Origin: Bacteroides sp.
GTDB taxonomy: Bacteria; Bacteroidota; Bacteroidia; Bacteroidales; Bacteroidaceae
DNA length: 6,914 nt
NCBI GenBank assembly: GCA_021204375.1
Contig: JAJPZL010000475.1
Coordinates: 1-6,914 of the forward strand
Reading direction: 5' to 3'
This document shows positions 1-6,914 of the stretch, piece after piece. Position 1 is the first letter of the stretch. Every line of letters starts with the position of its first letter. The translations under genes were made by a program, and so were the position numbers. The notes beneath the pieces are model-generated. The model ran no database searches. It worked only from the letters and a program-made list of their open reading frames with translations, and was not told where the DNA came from.

Positions 1-136
1 AGCTGTTCCAGCCCATGGGGGGAGTCTGGACCCACTCTTTGAACTCGCCGGGGGCGAAGGTGGGTTTTTCGGTTTTTTCGCCATTACAGGCGAGTAGCCA
101 TAGAGAGGAGATGGCTATAAAAAAATACTTTTTCAT
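1..136 (-). CDS. GH27-like alpha-galactosidase family lipoprotein, N-terminal 45 codons only (gene runs off the window)
   Basis: Seen: an open frame starts with ATG at 136-134 and reads 45 codons to the window edge without a stop. It begins MKKYFFIAISSLWLLACNGE, a lipoprotein signal peptide with lipobox LLAC and the lipidated cysteine at residue 17. A short linker follows, and the segment ends with TPPMGWNS at residues 38-45, the next codon starting with T (Trp likely). Known: a (T/P)PPMGWNSW stretch marks the first beta strand of the GH27 barrel (alpha-galactosidases and alpha-N-acetylgalactosaminidases). Inference: a periplasmic or surface enzyme trimming alpha-linked galactose-type residues from the glycan handled by the upstream SusC/SusD genes. 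The catalytic aspartates lie outside the window, so activity and specificity cannot be judged. It starts 157 bases after the DUF1735-discoidin gene, with a hairpin between. Unlike its three neighbours, the visible part is unbroken, but it is short. The lipoprotein start is secure; the GH27 call rests on one motif. Confidence 0.68.
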   Translation of the reverse strand, partial: MKKYFFIAISSLWLLACNGEKTEKPTFAPGEFKEWVQTPPMGWNS

Positions 137-293
137 ACGTATGCGTTTTTGATGTTTGGTTCGGGTTCTTTGTACCTGCCTGATTGGAATCGTTTTATTT
201 TTATAAAGACTGAAGAGGGTGAGGTTAACACCGGCCTCTTCAGTCTCTGGTAGTTAGTGGTTGTCTGTATCCTTTACAATCTTTTTTACCTTG
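137..293 (-). other. Intergenic spacer between the discoidin lipoprotein and the GH27-like gene
   Basis: This is the only sizeable gap inside the gene cluster, against 5 and 22 bases at the other two junctions. It holds the 12-bp hairpin at 207-246. Downstream of the hairpin on the minus strand lie an AT-rich stretch (about 191-206) and then an A-rich approach to the GH27-like ATG without a Shine-Dalgarno motif, as is usual in Bacteroidetes. I found no convincing TAnnTTTG promoter element here, so it is open whether the GH27-like gene has its own promoter or is reached by read-through. Confidence 0.6.
207..246 (-). terminator. Perfect 12-bp inverted repeat; probable terminator, attenuator or mRNA-processing hairpin
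   Basis: Plus-strand bases 207-218 (AGACTGAAGAGG) are the exact reverse complement of 235-246 (CCTCTTCAGTCT), with a 16-base loop in which GTG and CAC could pair further. It lies 47 bases past the stop codon of the DUF1735-discoidin gene. Read on the minus strand, the stem is followed by TTATAAAAATAAAA, an AT-rich but not cleanly T-only tail, so an intrinsic terminator is plausible but imperfect. On the plus strand the stem is followed by CTGG, which argues against termination in that direction. In PULs such a hairpin can make surface-protein genes more expressed than the downstream enzymes; that role is inferred. Confidence 0.6.
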
Positions 294-1634
294 TTATTTT
301 AATCCGTAGGCATATACTTCTGCTAAAGAGCAGTTCAGGTCTCTGTAGCTTTTTGTGATGGATATTTTGATGTAACGGCCTGTGGTCGGGGTAATACCGA
401 ATATCTGTGTATCCATAATTTGCTCCATAGTGAAACTTCCTGCTTTTGTCCAGTTCTCTTTGTCGGAACTTATATAGAAATCGCCTCCGGCTGTGTCGTT
501 ATAGTTGTCGTGCTGTCTCTGTACCAACCCCAATTGAGTAAAAGCATATTCCTGTTTGGCATCAATAATTATTTCGTGGGGCAAAGGGGTATTTCCACTC
601 TGCCAGACTGAATGCCAGTAGGTAGAGAGATTACCATCCAGCAGGCATTCCGGGGTACCGTTGCCGGCACCTTCGCCTGAGGGTTCTTCCGTATTGGCTT
701 CTGCTGTCCAGCTGGTACGGTCTAACTGTAGTCCCATAATGCGGATGGCCAGGGGATATAAGGCTCTGTCGGAAGCGATCTCGAACAGGGAGATGTTTTT
801 AATACGGAGGGGCAGCATGTAGTCGCCCGGTGCCAGCTGGGCTCCTTGTATGGTAACAGTTAACTCAGTTGTTGTAGTACCGTCGGGAAGCGACATGGAT
901 TCGGGCAGGGTATAGGTTCCGGCCGGGAAAGCCTGGAATAGGGTTCCGTTGGCACTGTTGTACGTTGAAATATAGGATTCGTCTGTTCCGATCTCCCACT
1001 CTATATCCCACTTGTTCTCTACATCCAGACTGATCTCAATACTTTCTGAGAGGGTGGAGAGGCTGCTATACTCGTATTGCTTCACAGTAAGCGAGGGATC
1101 TGTAAATCCGAGAGCCGGTGAAACGACATCCTGCATTTGCAGAAAGAGTTCGTTCTTTTCGGCATTGACAGAGTCGGTCTCGCTGCTGATCTCCAGGGGC
1201 AATACTCAGGTGGTGGCCGGGGCATTTTCCAGAATGGCTTTTATTACCTGGGGTTCCAGCGCAATGGTGACTAATTTATAGCGGTCGGATACTGAAAAAT
1301 TTACTTGTGTCGTTTCCAGGGAGTAGGAGTCTTCGCTTATTATTTGGTAATCTATTGCCTCGGGTTCACTGTACCGGCTGTCCACTTCTGCCTGGGTAAG
1401 CAGCCGGATGTTGGCACTGGCAGTCTGGTCGGGTTCGCTTCCTGACTGGATAATAGAGAGTGTGTATTCGTAATCGTCTTCTATATCGTACAGCGTTACT
1501 TCCTGTTTACCGCTGTTGTTGACATAGAGTATTTTGTGATACGCTTCGGGAACGATGTTCTCCAGGTCATATTTTGATTCGTCACAGGCAATCATTACGA
1601 TGAGGCCTGTCAACAATAAAGTTTTTATTTTCAT
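294..1634 (-). pseudogene. DUF1735-discoidin (F5/8 type C) surface glycan-binding lipoprotein, interrupted by one in-frame TGA
   Basis: The frame runs from ATG at 1634 to TAA at 294-296, 446 codons counting one internal TGA at 1206-1208 (codon 143). The N terminus MKIKTLLLTGLIVMIACDES is a lipoprotein signal with the modified cysteine at residue 17. Residues about 30-150 resemble DUF1735 (YKLVTIAL, then VLPLEI just after the stop). Residues about 170-300 look like a second, related repeat ending DYMLPLRI. Residues 305-446 form a discoidin domain (DRTSWTAEAN, DGNLSTYWHS, LGLVQRQ, RYIKISITKSYRDLNCSLAE). Proteins of this design sit on the surface beside SusC/SusD and bind glycans through the C-terminal domain. 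The interrupted motif normally reads (W/Y)VLPL, so TGA most simply replaces TGG (Trp). As read, translation would give only the signal and part of the first domain, without the discoidin module. The gene starts 22 bases after the SusD stop, consistent with one transcript. Confidence 0.85.
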
Positions 1635-1656
1635 AAATCATTGTTGTTTTAAAGGA

Positions 1657-3693
1657 TTAATATCCGGGTGCTTGTACCATTTGCGGGTTGCTGTAAAGCT
1701 CGTTGGCATCATCACTGGACCAGATGGGCAGTAAATACAATCTGTCGTCCCATCTGAAGGGTTGGTTGATAAGTGTTGGTTGATTGAACTCCTCGAAAGT
1801 GGGGTTGATCTTAAAGCCATTCAGACCATACCGGGATCCTGCTTTCAGCATTTCGGGGGCAGTGGTCCAGCGGCACAGGTCGTAATAGCGGTGTCCTTCT
1901 TCAAAGAGTTCTACAAAGCGTTCGTTCCGTACCCAGTCGGTCAGTGTCATGCTGCCGGTCAGGTCACTGGTGGTTAAACTGGCCAATCCTGCCCGGTCCC
2001 GGATCACGTTCAGGTTATTAAGAGCCTCGGTGGTGTTATCCAATGCGGCATAACACTCTGCCAGGTTCAGGTAAAGTTCTGCCATCCGTAGTAAAGGGCG
2101 CCTGGTGGCAGTATGGCTCCGGATACCGTCTGAGCCAAAGAACATATTGGGGTCCATAAATTTCTTGGAGAGGTAACCGGTTCCTGCATGGTTACGTACA
2201 TTGTCTAAATTATACCCGTTGGTGTTGGTGTTCTTGAAGTTCATCCACAGGGGACTACCGTTGTTGATCTTGGGGCTGTACTGGCTGCCGTCAAAGACGA
2301 TCCAGGCGTAGAAGCGGGCTTCGCGACCGGCATGGAGCTTAATAATGTCGTTCTTGACCTCTTCGCCGTCCAGGTCGTCGGTGGCCAGGGCAGGGCTTTC
2401 GGTTCCTTCATAAAAGCGGGTGTACCATTCGGATTCGGGATAGAAGTCGTTATCCAGTGCCGGTAGTTTTCCGTTCTCGGTATAGAAATGTTGTACGGTG
2501 TATAGGGTGGGGGCATCGGCAGACCATCCTCCCATATATACTCCGTTGCTTCGTTTGGTTACTTTGGCGGGCAGGCGGTAGTCTATGGCTTCTCCTCCGT
2601 TGTTTGCTTCAATATCTAACCGCTGTGCCCAGATAAGTTCGTTGTTGTTATCGCCTTCGTTGGCAGTAGCTAAGTACTGGAATATACGTACACATTCTTT
2701 GAATGTAGTATTTTCGGCGGTATCTGCTTCTTTACCCGGGATGAAGGGAAGCTCTACTCCGTCACGGTCGGCTTTTGAGTTGGCTGTACTGATATCAAAG
2801 AGTTCATAACCGGCACTGGTGGCTGCCGTGAGGGCTTCCTGGCAGGCTGTCAGGGCACGTTCCCATTTGCTTCTGTCGTAGGTGGTACTTATCAGTTCTG
2901 TGCCGTATCCCGGAGTTTCAAAGTTGGTGTTCTTCCAGTTGGAATGGGGGAAGGAACCGTTCCATAGGGGAGAAGCGGCATAGAGTAATACACGGGCTTT
3001 CAGTGCTTTACTGGCTGTGGAAGTGGCACGGCCTAAATAGTTGGTAGGCCGGGTTGCGAGAAGTACACTGGCTGCATTATCCAATTTACTTACTATGTAG
3101 TCTACACAATAATCAAAGTGTGAACGGTCGGAGATGTCTTCTGTAGCCACATTCGGGTCTATGGTTCCCGTTATGATGGGACAGGGACCGAAGGCTTGCA
3201 GAACCCGGAAATGATAGTAGGCTTCGAGAAAATAGCATTCGCCTTGATACTCTTCTTTATCTGCTTCTGTTACTCCGACAGGTTCCAGTACATCGATCAG
3301 GTCCAGGAAACGGTGTATGTAGCCTATTTCATTGTAGCTGGGGTTCTAGATGTTATTCCACTCATGGCTTCCCCAGGTGGTGGTATAGGAGGTAGATATG
3401 GTTCCCCAGGCTACCTGTTGCTGCCAGTTGGAATAGGCGGGAGGAGCAACGGCTTCGTCGGCAGAGAGTTCGAAGGCGTGGTAATGAAAAGGGGTTGAGC
3501 GTGTAACATCTGAGTAGCAATCGTACAGGAAGCTCAACGTAGCGTCTTCATCTTTCATGGTATCTTCAAAGTCGGCCTGTCCCGGTGGGATGATATCCAG
3601 GTAATTGCAGGCTACCAGACAGCAGGATGCAAGCAGCATCTGTGCCGTTTTTACTATGTTGGATCTATATTTCATAGGTGAATATTTTTTCAT
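1657..3693 (-). pseudogene. SusD/RagB family glycan-binding outer-membrane lipoprotein, interrupted by one in-frame TAG
   Basis: The frame runs from ATG at 3693 to TAA at 1657-1659, 678 codons including an internal TAG at 3346-3348 (codon 116). The N terminus has a lipoprotein signal with lipobox LVAC and cysteine 29, followed by NYLDIIPPGQ, typical of SusD proteins. A later in-frame ATG (3675, codon 7) could also be the start; both keep the signal. Codons after the stop continue without shift: GYIHRFLDLIDVL, FLEAYYHFRVLQAFGP (SusD-like N-terminal domain), SKALKARVLLYAASPLWNGS, and a TPR-like stretch MAELYLNLAECYAAL at about 537-551. The C-terminal RagB/SusD domain carries NERFVELFEEGHRYYDLCRW and ends SNPQMVQAPGY. 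SusD caps the SusC barrel and helps load oligosaccharide. The start lies 5 bases after the SusC stop, so the two are cotranscribed. As read, a product would end after 115 residues, before most of the binding fold. Confidence 0.9.
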
Positions 3694-3698
3694 GGGTT

Positions 3699-6600
3699 TT
3701 AAAAATTGAATTGTACACCGAGGTTAAAAGTGCGTTGGAGCGGATAAGCGTTCCATTCCAGTTCCGGATCCCACAATTTGAAGGGGCTGAATACAGCGAG
3801 GTTGTCTCCGCTGAAGTAGATGCGGCAGTATGGCAGGCGGTATCCGATCTCCAGGGTTTTGAAACGGAGGAAATTGCCGTTGCGCACCCAGAAGGAGCTG
3901 GGTTGAATGTTATTGGATACGTCCGACTCTGTGATTCCCAGACGGGGGTAAGCGGCATTGGGGTTGGGATTATCTACCGACCAGTGATCTTTGGCGATCC
4001 ATAACATCAGGTTTCTTTCCAGGGTCTCGGTGGTGATCCCGTCACCGCCACCGGCCAGGAAGGGGGCCATTCCGCTGTTGATCATGAGTTTCCGTTTGGC
4101 TGAACCGTTAAAGAATAGGCCGAAGTCTAGGTTTTTGTAGTTTACGCTCAGTCCGAAACCATACTGGATGCGGGGTACATTGTTGTAGGGGGAGAGCATC
4201 ACCTGGTCTTCGGCAGTGATCTTGCCGTCACCGTTTATATCCCGGTATTTAATATCTCCCGGCATGATATTGGAACTACCCAGTTGGGATTGGTCTGCCC
4301 AGTTGGCTATCTCTTCTTCGCTGATAAATAGTCCTTCGGCTACGTAACCGGTCAGGGTATTGAGGAGTTTTCCTGTTTTGGCCTGCCATACATAGGGGTA
4401 ATCGGGTTCGTCTGCATATTTATATTCGTTCTGGTTATAGGTGAAATTACCGCGGAGGTCTACCCACAGGTCTTTGCCGAATTGTCCGGACCAGTTTACA
4501 CTGAATTCTACTCCTTTGTTGATCACTTCCCCGATGTTACTCCAGGGTTTTCCTCCCCAGTATCCTAACAGGTTGGGCTAGGTACCACGTTCCATCAGAA
4601 TACGGTCGCGGTGGTCGCGGAAGAAGTCGAAGGTGATATTAAATTGGTTAAACAGGAAGAAATCTACTCCGATATCGAATTTCTTAACATGTTCCCATCC
4701 GGCATTTTCTATGGCTAATACTCAGAAGGCAGGTCCTTGTTTGCTGGTTTCGTTGGTGGGAAGTTCGGTCCAGTAATTATATCCTGAATTGATCCCGATA
4801 CTGTTCTGGTAGAGGAAGTGCGGGGGGCCGCTAGTAAAGGAGTCGCTACCTACCAATCCGTATGAGGCCCTGATCTTTAAATGGTTGATGTAATCTTCAA
4901 TCGGTTCCCAGAATTTTTCTGAACTGGCTACCCAACCGGCTGAAACTGCGGGGAAGAACTCAAAGCGGTGTCCGGCAGCTAAGCGTTCGGAACCGTTATA
5001 ACCAAAGTTGAACTCAACGAGATATTTATTGGCATAGCCGTAGGTAAAACGACCGGAATATCCCTGGTTACGGTTCGGTAATTGGGTATTGCGGTATTCA
5101 CGCATCATGTACATTAACATACCTGTAACGTTGTGGTGGTTGAAGCTGCGTTTCCAGTCCAGGCGGGCGTCGAGGTAGAATGTCTGGTCGGAGCTGCGGC
5201 TGATATCGGACTGGCTCAGGAACTGATCGCCGGTTCGTAATAACTGGGTTTCAAACTAATCTGTATCGGGATCCCAGGAGCCATCTGCAACTTTATAAAA
5301 ATAGGATTAAATGGAGCGGTTGTAGGAGGATTCCGACCAGTTCTTAAAGTTGACCAATGCAGTAAGACTCAGCCCTTCGGTGATGAATTTTAAATCCTGG
5401 TTGAGTCCCAGGGAGGTATTCAGGGTATTGAAATTGGTCTCTTTGAAGGAACTCATCATATATTCATAAGGGTTCTGTCCGAAACTTCTCGGTTTTGTCT
5501 CTGCATTACCGAAACGTATGAATCCGCGGTCATTTTCTTCAGCCGGGAAATAGGCCGGGAATGCTACCGGGTTGGCCTGCATTACAGATTTATACATGTC
5601 TGCTACGGTGTAGTTGGGACCTTTCCGGTTACCGATCTGCGCCATCATGCGCATATCGAGTTTGGTTGTATTGGTTAGTTTATAGGAGATATTGTTCTGG
5701 AAGTTGTAATCCCAGTTGTTGATATTCACATCGTAAAAATACTTGGGCGCATCCAGCAAACCGGTATCGTGGTTGGCCTGTAAACTCATATAGTAGGTTA
5801 CTTTTGAACCGCCTCCCTGTACATTGATATTGGCACATTGATTGAAATTTCCCTTTTTAAAGATGAGGTCGAACCAGTCTACATTCGGATATACATAGGG
5901 ATTAAGTCCTAACTCCGTATTGAGTATCTGTTCGTCGCTGTATTTGGGAGTCAGGGGAACCAGGCTTCGGGCCTGTGCGGCTTCGTTATAGGTCCGCATA
6001 AAGGGGGGACCATCGGCAAATTCAGCTACGTTGGTTGGTTTGAAATAGGAACCTTCTAAAGAGACATTGATGGTAGCTTTTGTATTTTCCATTCCTCTTT
6101 TAGTGGTTACAAGCATGACGCCGTTCGCCCCCGGTTACCGTAGATGGCAGTTGCCGAAGCATCTTTCAACAGGGAGAAGCTTTCAATGGATTCTGCCGGG
6201 ATGCGGTTCAGGTCGGCGGTTGAGATCTCTATCCCATCCAGCAGGATCAGTGGTGTGGCGACTCCTCCGAATGTGTTGATACCGCGAATATAAAATTCAG
6301 AGGAAGAACCGGGCTCACCACTGGTGGTCATGGAGATAACTCCTGAGAGTTTTCCTGCCAGTGAGTTGGTCAGCGAAGAGGAGGGTGCTTTCAGGGCGGC
6401 TCCTTTTACGGTAGCGATGGCTCCGGTTACGGATACTTTCTTTTGGGTACCGGCACCGATCACTACTAATTCGTCCAGCAGTTCATTGTCGGAGGTCAGC
6501 CGGATGGTTACTACTCCTAAATCTCCCACCAGAATTGTTTGGGTTTTGTAGCCGATGTAGGAGGCTTCGATCTGGTCCCGGCTGGAGACTGACAGGGAGA

Positions 6601-6847
6601 ATTTACTGTCTAGGTCGGTAATGGTTCCCTGGCTGGATCCTTTAATTCGAATGTTTACTCCAATGAGTTCCTCTCCGGTGGTTGCATCCAGTACGGTACC
6701 GGTCAGTGTGCGTCTTCCGGAGTTGGTTTCCTGTGGCGTGGAAGGTCCGGGAGCGTTTACCTGCTGTACGTTTGCGGACAAACAGAGTAGCAGGCAAACT
6801 GCTGCCAACAGCTTTTGCTTGGATTTAAAAAACAACTTTTTCATCAT
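3699..6847 (-). pseudogene. SusC/RagA family TonB-dependent outer-membrane transporter, broken by one frameshift and four in-frame stops
   Basis: Restoring one missing base gives a protein of about 1049 residues, the usual SusC length. The start chosen is the double Met at 6847, because MMKKLFFKSKQKLLAAVCLL is a clean signal peptide; an upstream in-frame ATG at 6889 would add 14 residues before it. A carboxypeptidase-regulatory-like domain follows (about 48-130: LTGTVLDATTGEELIGVNIR, SYIGYKTQTI). Then come a TonB-box-like ELVVIGAGTQKK and the plug domain (YIRGINTFGG, PLILLDGIEI, LLKDASATAIYG). After the frameshift near codon 240 the frame resumes with NGVMLVTTKRG and continues through the beta barrel to GVQFNF and TAA at 3699-3701. 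A calcium-loop-like DINGDGKIT lies near the end of the barrel, and FSPFKLWDPELEWNAYPLQR lies just before the C terminus. Internal stops are TAA 5307-5309 (codon 514), TAG 5256-5258 (531), TGA 4722-4724 (709) and TAG 4578-4580 (757). As read it could make only signal, regulatory and plug parts, with no barrel. Confidence 0.93.
6128..6132 (-). other. Frameshift site in the SusC gene (G5 run, one base missing)
   Basis: On the coding strand the sequence reads GGT AAC CGG GGG CGA ACG, giving GNRGRT and a stop eight codons after the Asn. Adding one base in the run (CGG GGN GCG AAC GGC) restores GNRGANGVMLVTTKRG, the standard SusC plug motif. From this point the second frame is the correct one, down to the true stop. 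A single-base loss in a mononucleotide run is a common mutation and also a common sequencing or assembly error. Confidence 0.88.
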
Positions 6848-6914
6848 AGTATTAATTTTTAAATTATTAATTGAACGGAATGGTGTCAAATGTTAGTTTA
6901 TAAACAGGTAGATG
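6848..6914 (-). promoter_or_regulatory. AT-rich leader of the PUL operon with a possible Bacteroides-type -7 element
   Basis: The bases just before the SusC start are very AT-rich (6850-6872, including two copies of ATTAAT), with no Shine-Dalgarno motif, fitting Bacteroidetes translation starts. On the minus strand AACATTTG at 6894-6887 matches the -7 consensus TAnnTTTG except for its first base. It would place a transcript start near 6880, about 30 bases before the ATG. I see no good -33 TTTG partner before the window edge, so the promoter is a weak suggestion. Confidence 0.25.

Noticed and set aside
3121..3132. Possible Pro-Gly to Ser-Asp change in SusD (ISDRSHFDYC where PGRSHFDYC is often seen)
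   Set aside because: Both changes would again be C-to-T and G-to-A, but this position varies among SusD proteins and my consensus is from memory, so it is too weak to list as a finding.
3196..4004. Plus-strand open frames such as 3196-3498 and 3678-4004 (and similar ones elsewhere)
   Set aside because: They lie opposite well-recognised susC, susD and discoidin coding sequence, have low-complexity or unrecognisable translations, and are antisense shadows.
1206..4724. Selenocysteine or pyrrolysine at the internal TGA/TAG codons
   Set aside because: SusC, SusD and DUF1735 families are not known to use these residues. The sites are structural rather than catalytic, and no conspicuous hairpin follows the TGA codons by eye.
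1206..5309. Stop codon reassignment (alternative genetic code)
   Set aside because: All three stop triplets occur internally, while the natural ends of all three genes use TAA. Reassignment of one codon would not explain TAA, TAG and TGA together, nor the frameshift. The genes are ordinary Bacteroidetes PUL genes, not phage genes.
6107..6140. Programmed ribosomal frameshifting at the G5 run
   Set aside because: No slippery heptamer with a stimulatory structure is evident, SusC proteins are not made this way, and four downstream stops would still block the barrel.
6850..6872. ATTAAT repeats as an operator or hairpin upstream of susC
   Set aside because: The stretch is simply AT-rich, the repeat is only six bases and self-complementary, and such leaders are common before Bacteroidetes start codons.
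1..6914. Mobile element insertion or recombination as the cause of gene disruption
   Set aside because: No transposase, terminal inverted repeats or target duplications were seen. Every lesion is a point change or a one-base deletion, and gene order is intact.

Overview
The window is most of a Bacteroidetes polysaccharide utilisation locus (PUL), with every recognisable gene on the minus strand. Read in the direction of transcription (high to low coordinates) the order is: an AT-rich leader (6914-6848), a SusC-type TonB-dependent outer-membrane transporter (6847-3699), its SusD-type glycan-binding lipoprotein (3693-1657), a third surface lipoprotein with DUF1735-like and discoidin (F5/8 type C) domains (1634-294), a 157-base gap holding a perfect 12-bp hairpin, and the first 45 codons of a lipoprotein (136-1) whose sequence reaches the TPPMGWNS motif of GH27 alpha-galactosidases. 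The SusC/SusD pair, the DUF1735-discoidin architecture, the short lipoprotein signals, the A-rich rather than Shine-Dalgarno upstream regions and the tight 5- and 22-base spacings point to a gut-type Bacteroidales organism (Bacteroides, Phocaeicola or Parabacteroides kind). The exact genus cannot be read from this.

The proteins would work together at the cell surface. SusD and the DUF1735-discoidin protein would capture a glycan, SusC would import the oligosaccharide using TonB energy, and the GH27-like lipoprotein would remove terminal alpha-galactosyl-type residues. The glycan itself cannot be identified here. DUF1735-discoidin proteins next to SusC/SusD are known from host-glycan loci of Bacteroides, and the GH27 start suggests an alpha-galactosyl-decorated substrate.

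The outstanding observation is that the three complete genes are all broken while their family sequence remains well preserved. SusC carries one single-base deletion in a G run plus four in-frame stops. SusD carries one in-frame stop, and so does the DUF1735-discoidin gene. All three stop codons appear (TAA, TAG, TGA), so a simple change of genetic code does not explain them. Each stop could come from a Trp, Gln or Arg codon by one C-to-T or G-to-A transition. At least two further changes at normally conserved residues fit the same kind of transition. Either this is a very young whole-locus pseudogene, or the sequence records damage or error (for example cytosine deamination in old DNA, or a low-coverage consensus). 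No IS element, CRISPR array, tRNA or rRNA gene was seen.
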